Shown: positions 1 through 8,787, counted from the stretch's first letter. The stretch is 64,000 nucleotides of DNA from Saprospiraceae bacterium (GCA_016716185.1 JADJWV010000002.1:124001-188000), one strand, 5' to 3'. Made by a program: numbers and translations. The notes: generated from the letters alone by a model not told the origin.

Positions 1-1
1 G

Positions 2-595
2 CCCGGGAAGCAGAAGGGTGAAAAGTTTATTTTTCTTTTTGTCGGAAGGCTGATCAAAGCAAAAGGTATTTTTGAATTTTTGGATGCGGCGGAACGATTG
101 GCCCAATACTACCCACAAGCAGAGTGGTGGATTCTAGGGAGACCAGCAAATGAGCGTAATCATAAAAAGCAGGAGAAGAAGTTTGAGCACTTTCAAAAGA
201 ACAAACAGATCCGCTTTTTGGGATTCCAGCAGGATGTGCGTGTTTATTTAAGGCAAGCCCGGGTTTTTGTTTTGCCTTCCTACCGGGAAGGGATGCCCCG
301 CTCTTTAATGGAAGCCATGTCCATGGAATTGCCTGTAATTACAACGCGTGTAGCCGGATGTAAACATGCCGTTGAAGACCGGTTGCATGGGTTTTTAGTA
401 GAACCTGAGAGCGGCCAGTCACTTTATGTTGCCATGGAGGCATGTTTGAATTTGCCGGAAACAGAATTGGAACAAATGGGAAAAAATGGCCGGCAACGCA
501 TTTTAAATAATTTTGCGATGGGCAGGATTATACAGGGATATGACAAGATTTTGAATAAGCTGATCAACCAGCACCCGTTAAATTCCAATCGTTAA
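2..595 (+). CDS. Glycosyltransferase family 4, C-terminal part (cut by window edge)
   Basis: The frame is open from base 2, so this is the last ~197 codons of a gene starting outside the window. The visible part opens with FVGRLIKAKG, the usual start of the C-terminal Rossmann half of a GT-B enzyme, where the sugar nucleotide binds. The GT4 signature is present as YREGMPRSLMEAM, with the two glutamates eight residues apart (EX7E), followed by a GGxxE-like stretch (VAGCKHAVEDR). By family it would transfer a sugar from a nucleotide sugar to a growing glycan at the cytoplasmic face of the membrane. Donor and acceptor cannot be told. The next gene starts 11 bases downstream, so they probably share a transcript. 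Confidence 0.9.
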   Translation, partial: PGKQKGEKFIFLFVGRLIKAKGIFEFLDAAERLAQYYPQAEWWILGRPANERNHKKQEKKFEHFQKNKQIRFLGFQQDVRVYLRQARVFVLPSYREGMPRSLMEAMSMELPVITTRVAGCKHAVEDRLHGFLVEPESGQSLYVAMEACLNLPETELEQMGKNGRQRILNNFAMGRIIQGYDKILNKLINQHPLNSNR

Positions 596-606
596 TTTAA
601 AGCAGA

Positions 607-1164
607 ATGCAGCATAAAATCCTTCAAAACAGGAGATATTATCATAACAGGATTCAGGCCGTGCTTAAAGAATTAGATATTAGAGAGGGCAGTGTACTCG
701 ATCTGGGTTGCGGCGAAATGCTTATAAAACCTTATCTGAATTCAAATAACATCCGCTATATAGGGATTGATCAGTTTCCTTTTCAAGAAGAAGAGGATTT
801 TTACTGTGCAGATATATTGAATTACCCATTGGAAAATGAGACATACGATTTTATTTTCCTGCTTGGGGTACTTGATCACATGAATTTCAGCGACCAGATC
901 CGCATACTTCAGAAGATCCAAAACCGGTTTCAGAAAACGCTGGTAGTAAGCCGGTGGAATTGTTCAAATCTGATATTAAGAATGTTTTATTACAAACGGA
1001 AGTGTGTCGATATAGAAAGCCATTTCAAAGGGTATCGCCTGAAAAGATTAGCTTTTGTAAAATTTCCGAGATTGAAATTTCTATGGAAACCGGGAGAAGA
1101 TAAATTCTGGTATAAATTTATGGCGACGGAGTATGTGTACATTATTCAGCCTGTTGCCCTGTAA
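607..1164 (+). CDS. Class I SAM-dependent methyltransferase
   Basis: A 185-residue protein with the SAM-binding motif I VLDLGCGEM near residues 30-38, an acidic residue ending strand 2 (YIGIDQF) and a motif resembling motif II/post II (YDFIFLLGVLDHM) near residue 80. This is the Methyltransf_11/23-like Rossmann core with a short C-terminal cap. The substrate is unknown. Its place directly after a GT4 gene suggests a sugar or lipid-linked glycan, but this is inference from position. The last 23 bases overlap the 3' end of gmk on the other strand, so the two genes converge with no room for a separate terminator. Confidence 0.8.
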   Translation: MQHKILQNRRYYHNRIQAVLKELDIREGSVLDLGCGEMLIKPYLNSNNIRYIGIDQFPFQEEEDFYCADILNYPLENETYDFIFLLGVLDHMNFSDQIRILQKIQNRFQKTLVVSRWNCSNLILRMFYYKRKCVDIESHFKGYRLKRLAFVKFPRLKFLWKPGEDKFWYKFMATEYVYIIQPVAL

Positions 1165-1720
1165 AATCTGAAACAATTTCTTTCACCAGCAGTTTGGCCA
1201 AGTCGAGTTTATCATTTGTGATTACATAATCAAAATGTCTGGCATAATCCAGTTCAATTTCCGCTTTTTGGATTCTTTTGGATATGGAATCATCGTTGTC
1301 CGTATTTCTCAATTTTAATCTTTGCCTGAGTACTTCAATATTGGAAGCTTTCAAAAAAATGCTCAGGGTGTCGTATTTATTTTCAGATTCTATCCGAAAT
1401 GCTCCCATGACGTCTATATCCAGCAGAGGGATTTTTTCAAGAGCCCAGATTCTATTGATCTCACTATGTAAAGTGCCGTAAAATTGGTTGGTATATACTT
1501 CCTGGTATTCAAAAAATTCATGATTACGAACACTTGTTAGGAAGTCGTGGGTTTGCATAAAATAGTAGTCCTGACCATGTATTTCTCCGGATCTGGGAGT
1601 TCTTGTAGTGGCTGAAACCGAGAAACAAAGACTATTAAACGTTTCGAGGAGGTATTTGGCCAGTGTCGTTTTTCCCGAGCCGGAAGGAGCAGTGAGTATG
1701 ACGATTTTCCCGGATTTCAT
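1142..1720 (-). CDS. gmk: Guanylate kinase
   Basis: Phosphorylates GMP to GDP with ATP, an essential step in guanine nucleotide synthesis in the cytoplasm. The 192-residue length fits the family. The P-loop APSGSGKTTL lies at residues 11-20. The GMP-binding segment is visible as TTRTPRSGEIHGQDYYF, with the conserved arginines and tyrosine, followed by EYQEVYTNQFYGT. The start codon overlaps the stop codon of the upstream yicC gene by one base (TAATG), so the two are translationally coupled, a pairing common in bacteria. Confidence 0.96.
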   Translation of the reverse strand: MKSGKIVILTAPSGSGKTTLAKYLLETFNSLCFSVSATTRTPRSGEIHGQDYYFMQTHDFLTSVRNHEFFEYQEVYTNQFYGTLHSEINRIWALEKIPLLDIDVMGAFRIESENKYDTLSIFLKASNIEVLRQRLKLRNTDNDDSISKRIQKAEIELDYARHFDYVITNDKLDLAKLLVKEIVSDFTGQQAE

Positions 1721-2595
1721 TAAAGAATATTTGCCATTTGTTCTTTGATTTTTTCGAGATCATCTTTCATATTGACCACCAGTTTTTGGATGGGTGAAAA
1801 TTGCGCTTTCGAACCGAGTGTATTGATCTCCCGGCCTATTTCCTGGCTGATGAAATTAAGTTTTCGGGATTTGATCATTCCTTTTTTATTCAGTTCCTCG
1901 AGAAAATATTCGCAATGTTGCTTGAGGCGGACTTTTTCTTCGGTGATATCGAGGCGTTCCAGATAATAAATGATCTCTTGTTCGAAGCGATTGCGGTCGA
2001 TGGCTTCCGAGTCGAGATTGGACTCAATGGTTTTATTAAGTTTTTCTTTGAGTAAGCTCAGACGTTCGGGATCCAGACTTTCTACCTTGTGCAAGTGGTT
2101 CAGTATCGATTGTGTACGCAAAGCCATGTCATTGGCTATGATGGTTCCTTCGATGGATCTGAAATCGTTGAGTTTTTCGATGGCTTCATTCAAAAGATCC
2201 AGAGTATAATCGTATTGATTTTTTGAAATCAGGGTATCCTGAGCAGTGATCACATTCGGGAATTTGAGGATGGCATTCAGAATATCGGATTGTTTGAGAT
2301 CGATAGAATCTGAAAGCTTTTGGATTTGATTGTAAAAATTCTTAAAAAGAGCATGGTTCAGAGTAAACTCATCGGTTATGCCATCGGAATCAATGGAAAT
2401 TGTCAGATCGAGTTTTCCTCGTATGACTTTGTCATTGAGCATTTTCCGGATATCGAGCTCGTGCTGGCGATAGCTGTTGGGTAATTTAAGTCGGAAATCA
2501 TTCACTTTGGAGTTGATGCATCTGAGTTCGATTACGATCTCGCGTCCCTCAAAGTGGCCTTTGGCGTTTCCAAATCCTGTCATCGACAATAACAT
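1720..2595 (-). CDS. YicC/YloC family endoribonuclease
   Basis: A 291-residue protein opening with the family hallmark SMTGFGNAKG and continuing with IELRCINSK. The C-terminal half contains the conserved RLDITEEKVRLKQH and the GRKLNF-like stretch KSRKLNFISQEIGREINTLGSK, which matches the DUF1732 end of the family. Members act as endoribonucleases in RNA turnover in enteric bacteria and Bacillus. Here function is assigned from family membership only. It heads a two-gene unit with gmk. An alternative internal start (MTGFGN, four codons in) is possible. Confidence 0.93.
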   Translation of the reverse strand: MLLSMTGFGNAKGHFEGREIVIELRCINSKVNDFRLKLPNSYRQHELDIRKMLNDKVIRGKLDLTISIDSDGITDEFTLNHALFKNFYNQIQKLSDSIDLKQSDILNAILKFPNVITAQDTLISKNQYDYTLDLLNEAIEKLNDFRSIEGTIIANDMALRTQSILNHLHKVESLDPERLSLLKEKLNKTIESNLDSEAIDRNRFEQEIIYYLERLDITEEKVRLKQHCEYFLEELNKKGMIKSRKLNFISQEIGREINTLGSKAQFSPIQKLVVNMKDDLEKIKEQMANIL

Positions 2596-2809
2596 ACTTC
2601 GGTATTTGAGGCACTAAGGTAGGATTATTTTTACTTGTGATGTGCGGGTACAAGCCCTGTAAAACCAGCATATCTCCTTGATATAGAAAAAGTTATAATA
2701 TATAATTTGTAATAAAAAAACCAATAAAAGTTTTGAGAACCAAATTAAATTGCGAAATTTGCCACGCTCTTTTAGGGCGGCTATTCATAACTCTCTAAAT
2801 ATCAAGCAA

Positions 2810-3136
2810 ATGAGAAAAGCTGATCTGGTAGCATTGATTTCAGAAAAATCCGGAGTTCCCAAGGTTGATGTCCTGGTATCTCTTGAAATGTTTTTCAAGG
2901 AAGTCAAACAATCCCTGGCACAGGGTGAAAATGTTTACATCAGAGGATTTGGTTCCTTTGTTGTCAAGAAAAGAGCTAAAAAGATCGGCCGACACATCAA
3001 AAAGAATGTAGCAATTGAGATACCCGAGCATTTTATCCCATCCTTTAAACCGGCTAAGATATTTGTCGATCACGTGAAACTGGGGAAAGAGCCCGAGCAT
3101 TCTGAGGAGGATGAAGATGAAGGAGATGATCTTTAA
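2810..3136 (+). CDS. HU/IHF family DNA-binding protein
   Basis: A 108-residue nucleoid protein starting MRKADLVALISEKSG, exactly where HU proteins start, so I chose this ATG over an upstream in-frame start 20 codons earlier. The beta-arm region is visible as IRGFGSFVVKKRAKK, followed by FIPSFKPAK near the end of the HU fold. A short acidic tail (SEEDEDEGDD) extends past the canonical ~90-residue core. Such tails occur in some Bacteroidota HU-like proteins and may modulate DNA binding (inference). It binds and bends DNA as a dimer. The TPR gene begins ten bases downstream. Confidence 0.93.
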   Translation: MRKADLVALISEKSGVPKVDVLVSLEMFFKEVKQSLAQGENVYIRGFGSFVVKKRAKKIGRHIKKNVAIEIPEHFIPSFKPAKIFVDHVKLGKEPEHSEEDEDEGDDL

Positions 3137-3145
3137 GCTTAGCGC

Positions 3146-3916
3146 ATGAATCCTATCAGGTTAGGAATCCTTTTCTTTTGTCTGCTGCTGCTTTGTTATT
3201 TTGGGCTGAGTACCGTTTCACCAAAAATCAGAAAGTCATCGGGCGAGCGGATCAAGGATCTCGAGGCAACCGGTGTTGAAAACCTGATCCAGGCTCAGAT
3301 GAAAAAACTGAATGAAGTTCAGAAAGCTGAACTGAATGTTTTAAATACCAAATTTTCGAATGTAAGTACCGGGGCAGACAGCATTGAAGTTTACAAAGAA
3401 ATTTCGGGTTATTGGTTTAGGCAGGGAGCGCATAGCATAGCGGGCAGTTATGCACGCCAGGTGGCTTCCCTGGAAAAAACGGCCGAAAGCTGGAAAATTG
3501 CGGGAACAACATTTTTATATGGACTGGAAAGTGAAACCGATCCTAAACAAAAATTGTTTTGTCAGCAAATGGCTGTCAGTAGTTTCGATCAGGCATTGTC
3601 GTTGGATCCCGATGAAGCGGAATACGAAATGTACAAAGCTCTGGCCTTTGTAAAACTGCCGGGCAACGAACCCATGAAAGGGATCAGAATGATGCTGGAC
3701 CTGGAGAAAAAAGTTCCTGAGTACCTGCCTCTGCAGATTCAACTTGCGGAATTGGGGATGCAGACCGGGCAATTCGAAAAAGCGGAATCGAGATTAAAGA
3801 AAGTTTTAAAAGCGGATCCGGTTCATCAAAAAACCAATTGTTTAATGGTTGATTTGCTGAATCAGACCCATAGGACTCAAGAAATAGAAAAATATATAAT
3901 TCACTGTAAACAATAA
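3146..3916 (+). CDS. Membrane-anchored TPR protein
   Basis: A 256-residue protein with an N-terminal hydrophobic segment (residues ~5-20) and no obvious signal cleavage site, so it is probably anchored in the inner membrane. The C-terminal two thirds shows tetratricopeptide-like helices, for example SFDQALSLDPDEAEYEMYKALAF and the motif GQFEKAESRLKKVLKADP near residues 208-225. TPR proteins hold complexes together. Nothing here says which complex. It lies in the same direction as the HU gene with a 9-base gap and is followed four bases later by a 31-codon gene, so the three are likely cotranscribed. Confidence 0.8.
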   Translation: MNPIRLGILFFCLLLLCYFGLSTVSPKIRKSSGERIKDLEATGVENLIQAQMKKLNEVQKAELNVLNTKFSNVSTGADSIEVYKEISGYWFRQGAHSIAGSYARQVASLEKTAESWKIAGTTFLYGLESETDPKQKLFCQQMAVSSFDQALSLDPDEAEYEMYKALAFVKLPGNEPMKGIRMMLDLEKKVPEYLPLQIQLAELGMQTGQFEKAESRLKKVLKADPVHQKTNCLMVDLLNQTHRTQEIEKYIIHCKQ

Positions 3917-3919
3917 ATT

Positions 3920-4015
3920 ATGCCTTGCGGTAAAAAAAGAAAAAGACATAAAATCGCTACGCACAAACGCAAAAAGCGATTGAGAAAGAACAGGCACAAG
4001 AAGAAGAACAGGTAG
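3920..4015 (+). CDS. 31-residue very basic protein, AURKAIP1/COX24-type (probable ribosome-associated)
   Basis: A short ORF encodes 31 residues beginning MPCGKKRKRHKIATHKRKKR and ending in KKKNR. Two thirds of the residues are Lys, Arg or His. The pattern GKKRKRHK-hxTHKRKKRLRKNRHKKK is the small protein annotated in many Bacteroidota as the AURKAIP1/COX24 domain protein, related to the mitochondrial ribosomal protein mS38 (from memory of the family). It is most likely a ribosomal or ribosome-associated protein. It starts four bases after the TPR gene stop. Genes this short are often missed by automatic callers. Confidence 0.85.
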   Translation: MPCGKKRKRHKIATHKRKKRLRKNRHKKKNR

Positions 4016-4298
4016 AATCATTATTCTGCGTAATGTTGCGATTTCCACAGATGGAAAATCTTTCTTCTCTAACTTCTAAAACTGCGCTGTCCGGTTATTT
4101 ATCCGGTTCAGGGTGGTTGTCATATGGTTTTTAAGTTTGTACCCAAACCGAATACCCAAACCGGCAAATTTCCTTTTCGGCCTTTTCCTAAAACCGAAGA
4201 AACCAACAGGGCCAAACGGGATTGACTTTAAGACCATACGTACAGCTATCTCCATGCTGTGATGTTTGCAAACATTTCGCATCATTTATAAATGGTGC
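4016..4298 (+). promoter_or_regulatory. Structured leader upstream of RNase G gene
   Basis: A 283-base non-coding stretch precedes the RNase E/G gene. It contains a hairpin-forming pair GATTTCC / GGAAAATC at about 4040-4060 and repeated, mutually complementary blocks: CCGGTT at 4091 and 4103 against AAACCG at 4145, 4158 and 4191. These could fold into alternative stems. In E. coli the rne mRNA is autoregulated through stem-loops in its 5' UTR. A similar role here is only an inference. No protein is supported in this stretch. Confidence 0.35.
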
Positions 4299-5852
4299 AT
4301 GGAAAAAGAACTTATTATCTCTGCACAACAAGGTTCTGTAGAGATTGCTTTGCTTGAAGACAAAAGACTGGTAGAACTTCACAAGCAAAAGTCAAACACA
4401 CAATACAATGTCGGGGATATTTTCCTTGGGCAGGTAAAAAAGCTCATGCCGGGTTTGAATGCGGCATTTGTGGATATCGGGCACAGGAAAGAGTCCTTTT
4501 TACATTACACGGACATGGGTCCGCTGTTTAATTCCAATCTGAAGTACACGCAGGATTCAGTTGACGGCAGGTACACCGGTGGATTGCTGGATCAGTTTGA
4601 ATTGCAGCCCGAAATTCCAAAAAATGGCAAAGTTGCCCAGGTGCTCGACAAACGCGCTCATTTGTTAGTTCAGATCCTCAAAGAGCCCATTTCTACAAAA
4701 GGGCACAGATTGACTTGTGAGATTACGATCCCGGGCAGATTTTTGGTCCTCACTCCGTTTAACAATACCATTGCCATATCGAAGAAAATTGCCAATTCGG
4801 AGGAAAGAAACAGGTTATTTCACCTGGTGGAGTCCATCCGGCCCAAGAATTTCGGAATCGTCGTTCGAACTGCAGCAGAGGGTAAAAAAGTTGCTGAAAT
4901 GCACGAGGAGATCAACAACCTTTGCGAACGTTGGAAAGCAATGCATGCCCAAATGTTCCGGGCGAAACCACCCGCTAAGCTCATGAGTGAACTGGATAAA
5001 ACTTCGAGCATCATCCGGGACTTACTGAACAGTAGTTTTTCGAAAATTGTGGTAAACGACAGAGATATTTACGAGGGCATTAAAATTTATCTCGAAAATA
5101 ATTTACCCGAGAAAGCCAATATTGTACAGTTTTACAAAGGAAGCAAACCCATTTTTGAGAACTTTGGAGTCAGACGACAAATCAAAGCCGCATTTGGTAA
5201 CACGGCTACCTTAAGCAGCGGAGCCTACATCATTATCGAACACACTGAGGCCATGCACGTGATTGATGTCAACAGTGGGCCCAAATCGCAGCGCCAGGAT
5301 CAGGAAAATGCTGCATTGCAGGTTAATAAAGAAGCTGCCCAGGAAATTGCAAGACAATTGCGATTGCGGGATATCGGGGGTTTGATCATTATTGATTTTA
5401 TCGATATGAAGAACTCCGAAAACAAAGTGGAGCTCTACAATGCGATGAAGCAGTACATGATTAATGACCGGGCCCAACACACGATACTTCCCCTGAGTAA
5501 ATTTGGATTGATGCAAATTACCCGGCAAAGGGAAAGACAGGAGTTGAAAATTGATACATCAGAAGTATGCCCTTCCTGTGCAGGAACCGGAAAAGCCAAT
5601 GCTTCCATTTTTCTCATTGAACATATTGAGAAAGATCTCGACTTTATTCAAAGTACGAGACCTACGAAGCAACTGAGCCTGGAGGTCCATCCGTTTATTG
5701 CAGCTTATTTGAAAAAGGGCATTTACAATTTTGCATTCCGTTGGTTTTTTAAATATATGAAATGGATCAGCATCAGGGAAAATCCCGATCTGCCTTTGAT
5801 AGAATTTAAATTTTTTGACGGTCCCGACGAAGAAATCCGACTAAAGGGTTAA
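4299..5852 (+). CDS. rng: Ribonuclease E/G family endoribonuclease
   Basis: A 517-residue enzyme, close to RNase G length, without the long degradosome scaffold of E. coli RNase E. It shows the S1 RNA-binding domain (VGDIFLGQVKKLMPGLNAAFVDIG) near residues 35-60, the catalytic magnesium-binding aspartates in VIDVNSG and IIIDFIDM, and the zinc-link motif CPSCAGTG that joins two protomers. It cuts single-stranded AU-rich RNA and matures rRNA. I placed the start at MEKELIIS, because an upstream in-frame TTG adds only 11 unrelated residues. The leader upstream is long and can fold. Confidence 0.94.
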   Translation: MEKELIISAQQGSVEIALLEDKRLVELHKQKSNTQYNVGDIFLGQVKKLMPGLNAAFVDIGHRKESFLHYTDMGPLFNSNLKYTQDSVDGRYTGGLLDQFELQPEIPKNGKVAQVLDKRAHLLVQILKEPISTKGHRLTCEITIPGRFLVLTPFNNTIAISKKIANSEERNRLFHLVESIRPKNFGIVVRTAAEGKKVAEMHEEINNLCERWKAMHAQMFRAKPPAKLMSELDKTSSIIRDLLNSSFSKIVVNDRDIYEGIKIYLENNLPEKANIVQFYKGSKPIFENFGVRRQIKAAFGNTATLSSGAYIIIEHTEAMHVIDVNSGPKSQRQDQENAALQVNKEAAQEIARQLRLRDIGGLIIIDFIDMKNSENKVELYNAMKQYMINDRAQHTILPLSKFGLMQITRQRERQELKIDTSEVCPSCAGTGKANASIFLIEHIEKDLDFIQSTRPTKQLSLEVHPFIAAYLKKGIYNFAFRWFFKYMKWISIRENPDLPLIEFKFFDGPDEEIRLKG

Positions 5853-5918
5853 GAAAATTTAAAATACAGGCAACGGACCTACGCCTATATTTACAACGGC
5901 TATTGGACGGCTCTGCGA

Positions 5919-7013
5919 ATGAAAGAATTGCCAAATGTATTGATTTGTCCGCAACACTGGGGTTTGGGGCATGTAACGAGAACCATACCCGTAATCAGAT
6001 ATTTCATCAAAAGAGGATATCCTGTGGTCCTGGCTTCTTCCGGTGCGGGCAATGACCTGCTGAAACTGGAATTCCCAAATTTAAAAGTGTATGAGCTGCC
6101 CGATTACGGCATTACTTATCCTTTCAAAAACATGTATTTAAATATGGGCTTGCATTTGATTCAAATGCATATAGCCATCATCAAAGAATTTTTTGTGGTG
6201 CGCAAGATTTGTAAAAAGGAACATATCGGTTTGATCGTATCGGATGCCCGCCTCGGTGCAGCGCAGCCCGGTATTGCTTCGGCAATCATTACCCACCATT
6301 TACATTTTAACTTGCACAACAGATTTTTTGAATGGGTCAGTGATGTTTGGATGAAATTTTTTTATTTTCGGTTCAGACAAATATGGATACCTGATATTGA
6401 AGGTGAAAAAAATTTAAGTGGAGATCTGTCTCATTTGTTCAAATCTTCGAAGCATTTTTTTATAGGGGTTTTATCCAGATTTCAGGTATTGGATTTGCAA
6501 GTAAAATATAAATACGCTTTTATATTATCCGGACCCGAGCCTCAGCGCAGTCATTTTGAAGATATTTTAATGGAACAACTCAGGAGCTTGCTGCCTTGTT
6601 CCTGCGTTCTGGTGAGAGGCACCAAAAAAGGAACAGACCTGATACAAAGATTTCCATATCTCAAGGATCATCTTGAAATTCACGAGTTAGTTTCAGGCGA
6701 CACTTTAAACTCCCTGATGTGCAGTTCGGAACAAATTATTTGCAGATCGGGATACTCCAGTTTATTGGATTTGTGTGTATTAGGTAAATCGGCTTTTCTG
6801 GTTCCAACACCAGGCCAACCTGAACAGGAATACCTGGCAGAGGAGTTGCACAGAAAGAAATTATTTTATTGTAAATCGCAGGATGATATTGAACTCGGGA
6901 AAGATCTGCAGGCGGCAAGATCATATAGTGGGTATAAAAATGTTGATTTGGGTAAATCCCTTTATGAAGTTTTGGATGAGCGCGTAGCTGATTTATTCAA
7001 ATATAAAATGTAA
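5919..7013 (+). CDS. GT-B glycosyltransferase, MurG-like (family 28 type)
   Basis: A 364-residue protein with the glycine-rich N-terminal loop LICPQHWGLGHVTRTIPVIR, in the position of the lipid-phosphate binding loop of MurG-type enzymes. The C-terminal nucleotide-sugar site is RSGYSSLLDLCVLGKSAFLVPTPGQPEQEYLA, with the SGY and PGQxEQEYL signatures conserved in this group. The hydrophobic, aromatic mid-region suggests membrane association. True murG normally sits in the division cluster, so this is probably a paralogue for another glycolipid. Donor and acceptor are unknown. No partner genes lie next to it. Confidence 0.75.
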   Translation: MKELPNVLICPQHWGLGHVTRTIPVIRYFIKRGYPVVLASSGAGNDLLKLEFPNLKVYELPDYGITYPFKNMYLNMGLHLIQMHIAIIKEFFVVRKICKKEHIGLIVSDARLGAAQPGIASAIITHHLHFNLHNRFFEWVSDVWMKFFYFRFRQIWIPDIEGEKNLSGDLSHLFKSSKHFFIGVLSRFQVLDLQVKYKYAFILSGPEPQRSHFEDILMEQLRSLLPCSCVLVRGTKKGTDLIQRFPYLKDHLEIHELVSGDTLNSLMCSSEQIICRSGYSSLLDLCVLGKSAFLVPTPGQPEQEYLAEELHRKKLFYCKSQDDIELGKDLQAARSYSGYKNVDLGKSLYEVLDERVADLFKYKM

Positions 7014-7067
7014 CTCAAGTTACAAAATGTATGGTGAGTTTTCGGGAAATTTGATAAAATTTTAATT

Positions 7068-7286
7068 ATGAAAAAGAATATGGGTCGGGTCGACCGATTG
7101 ATCAGAACAGGCATTGCAATTCTTATCGTTGTATTGTATATGACAGGGCAGATAAGCGGCCTGACTGCAACCATTGCGCTATTATTAGGAGCCATATTTT
7201 TATTGACTTCTTATCTGCGTTTTTGCCCTTTGTATTTACCCTTTGGAATTTCTACCATTCGGGAAACCGAAGAGGATCAAGAGTAA
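7068..7286 (+). CDS. DUF2892 (YgaP-type) small membrane protein
   Basis: A 72-residue protein starting MKKNMGRVDRLIRTGIAI, the normal start of DUF2892 proteins, with two predicted membrane helices (residues ~13-30 and ~34-50) and the typical end FCPLYLPFGI. In YgaP this module anchors a rhodanese domain, but here it stands alone. Function unknown. It ends four bases before the convergent YdeI-like gene. Confidence 0.85.
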   Translation: MKKNMGRVDRLIRTGIAILIVVLYMTGQISGLTATIALLLGAIFLLTSYLRFCPLYLPFGISTIRETEEDQE

Positions 7287-7290
7287 GCCA

Positions 7291-7806
7291 TCATAAATCA
7301 GGCTTGTTTAATTTTTTTTCCCGCATCATTTCGGGGTATCCTTGTTTTTTTAACATAGCAAAAAAACAAGCTTCTATTCTTTTAAACCGCGTTTCAGGAG
7401 TTTTGGCTGTTTCGATCCATTTGGAAAAGTAATTCCGGTGTGATTTACTCAAGGTATTGAAATGAGCTATGGCCTTTGGATCGGATTCCAGTGCTTCCAA
7501 AAGTTCGGGATGAAGTTGATAAGCGCTGCTGTCGGGCATCAATTCAAGGTTAATCCGTTCGCCTGCTTTTTTATGTAAAAGTTTACGCATAGCGGCATTC
7601 AATGGAAGTATAAAATTTCCACCTCCCATTGGAAGAATACTCAATCCTTCGACCGGGTGCTGGTCTAAAAATCCCTTTACCCGATAAGAGGTTTTGATGC
7701 CCGGATTTATTTGTTGCGCAATGTCCAGGCTAATTTCGGCATAAGTCCAGCCAGTTTTTTCACCTTTCTTATCAAACTTCCTGATGATTGTTTGAAATTT
7801 TATCAT
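7291..7806 (-). CDS. DUF1905 / YdeI-OmpD-associated family protein
   Basis: A 171-residue protein. The N-terminal ~95 residues form a DUF1905 domain (GWTYAEISLDIA, VEGLSILPMGGGNFILPLNA). The C-terminal part matches the YdeI/OmpD-associated (bacteriocin-protection) module, with LLEALESDPKAIAHFNTLSKSHRNYFSKWIE and RFKRIEACFFAML. The molecular role is unknown, and the family name comes from an outer-membrane association in enteric bacteria. The start codon lies inside the upstream zinc-ribbon gene, overlapping by 35 bases, so the two are coupled. Confidence 0.85.
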   Translation of the reverse strand: MIKFQTIIRKFDKKGEKTGWTYAEISLDIAQQINPGIKTSYRVKGFLDQHPVEGLSILPMGGGNFILPLNAAMRKLLHKKAGERINLELMPDSSAYQLHPELLEALESDPKAIAHFNTLSKSHRNYFSKWIETAKTPETRFKRIEACFFAMLKKQGYPEMMREKKLNKPDL

Positions 7807-8185
7807 ACCATTTCAATAGTGATTTCGATTTAGGCGGATTGTAAATTCTAATCGTCTGAGCATTTTTTATCAGACAGCCATAATCGTAATACATTTTTAA
7901 TTCCAATCCATTTTTCAATTGCATCACATGGGTGTGATAATCCGGGAGAAAACCCAGGTGTTTTAAAACGTCTGCAGAAATAACCGGATTACATCGGGAA
8001 TGGTATACATGTGAAAGTACATTGCGGTTATGCATCAGTTGTTTGTTGATGTATCGGATGCAGGACGGTACATTGCGATTTTGCATTTGATGGTGTTGAC
8101 TTCTGCAGTGGTCATCGCAAAATTTTTTGTCGGATCTGCCCATGAGGATAGCTCCACAAACGAGACATGTCTTTTGTGTGTTCAT
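7772..8185 (-). CDS. Zinc-ribbon hypothetical protein
   Basis: A 137-residue protein beginning MNTQKTCLVCGAILMGRSDK. It has two cysteine pairs in the first 30 residues (CLVCG and CDDHCRSQHH), consistent with a small zinc ribbon. The rest is rich in aromatic and basic residues and unrecognised (HLGFLPDYHTHVMQLKNGLE). I placed the start at the ATG at 8185 because the zinc ribbon would normally be N-terminal. Longer in-frame starts at 8200 and 8293 exist. The gene overlaps the DUF1905 gene by 35 bases. Function unknown. Confidence 0.65.
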   Translation of the reverse strand: MNTQKTCLVCGAILMGRSDKKFCDDHCRSQHHQMQNRNVPSCIRYINKQLMHNRNVLSHVYHSRCNPVISADVLKHLGFLPDYHTHVMQLKNGLELKMYYDYGCLIKNAQTIRIYNPPKSKSLLKWYDKISNNHQEV

Positions 8186-8363
8186 AATAGTGTATTTCAT
8201 AGTAAAGATAAAAGAAATCGCGAAACGGCAAAAACGGGAGACCTGAATTTTATCCGTATATAAACGGATAATACTTTTTATTTCAGAAGACAACTTTGAT
8301 CTTGCACCGATTTCATTCTGATCAGATGAAAAACATATTATTCACAATTACAATTTAACACGT

Positions 8364-8702
8364 ATGAACAACCTTAGAAACAGTGTGCGCCTGATAGGAA
8401 ATCTGGGCGCCAATCCCGAAATCAAACAGTTTGAAAAGGGCTCGAAAATGGCACGCTTCACTATGGCCACCAATGACGTACACAACGACAAAGATGGCAA
8501 GAAGGTCACTGACACACAGTGGCATCAGGTAGTAGCCTGGGGTAAATCTGCCGATATCGTCGAGGAATACCTGTCGAAAGGAAGTGAAGTTGCCATTGAG
8601 GGCAAACTCATTTCGCGCAGTTACGATTCCAAAGATGGCGAGAAAAAGTACATCACGGAGATCGTTTTAAACGAGCTTATGATGTTGGGTAAGAAAGCCT
8701 GA
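8364..8702 (+). CDS. ssb: Single-stranded DNA-binding protein
   Basis: A 112-residue OB-fold protein starting MNNLRNSVRLIGNLGANPEI, with the classic segment TQWHQVVAWGKSADIVEEYLSKGSEVAIEGKL. It coats single-stranded DNA during replication and repair. It is short and lacks the glycine-rich linker and acidic DDDIPF-like tail that recruits partner proteins in canonical SSB. It therefore resembles the compact Bacteroidota SSB paralogue, and a second full-length ssb probably exists elsewhere in the genome (inference). A clear intrinsic terminator follows 13 bases after the stop. Confidence 0.93.
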   Translation: MNNLRNSVRLIGNLGANPEIKQFEKGSKMARFTMATNDVHNDKDGKKVTDTQWHQVVAWGKSADIVEEYLSKGSEVAIEGKLISRSYDSKDGEKKYITEIVLNELMMLGKKA

Positions 8703-8714
8703 GTTATTCACCGG

Positions 8715-8744
8715 AAAGCCGGGCAGGTTTATTGTCCGGCTTTT
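8715..8744 (+). terminator. Intrinsic terminator after ssb
   Basis: An 11-bp stem, AAAGCCGGGCA at 8715-8725 with TGTCCGGCTTT at 8733-8743 (one G-T pair), encloses a 7-base loop and ends in a short T run. It sits just behind the ssb stop codon. Confidence 0.8.
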
Positions 8745-8787
8745 GATTATGGACACTTCTAAAAATCTCTGGCCCTTCGTTGTGCAA

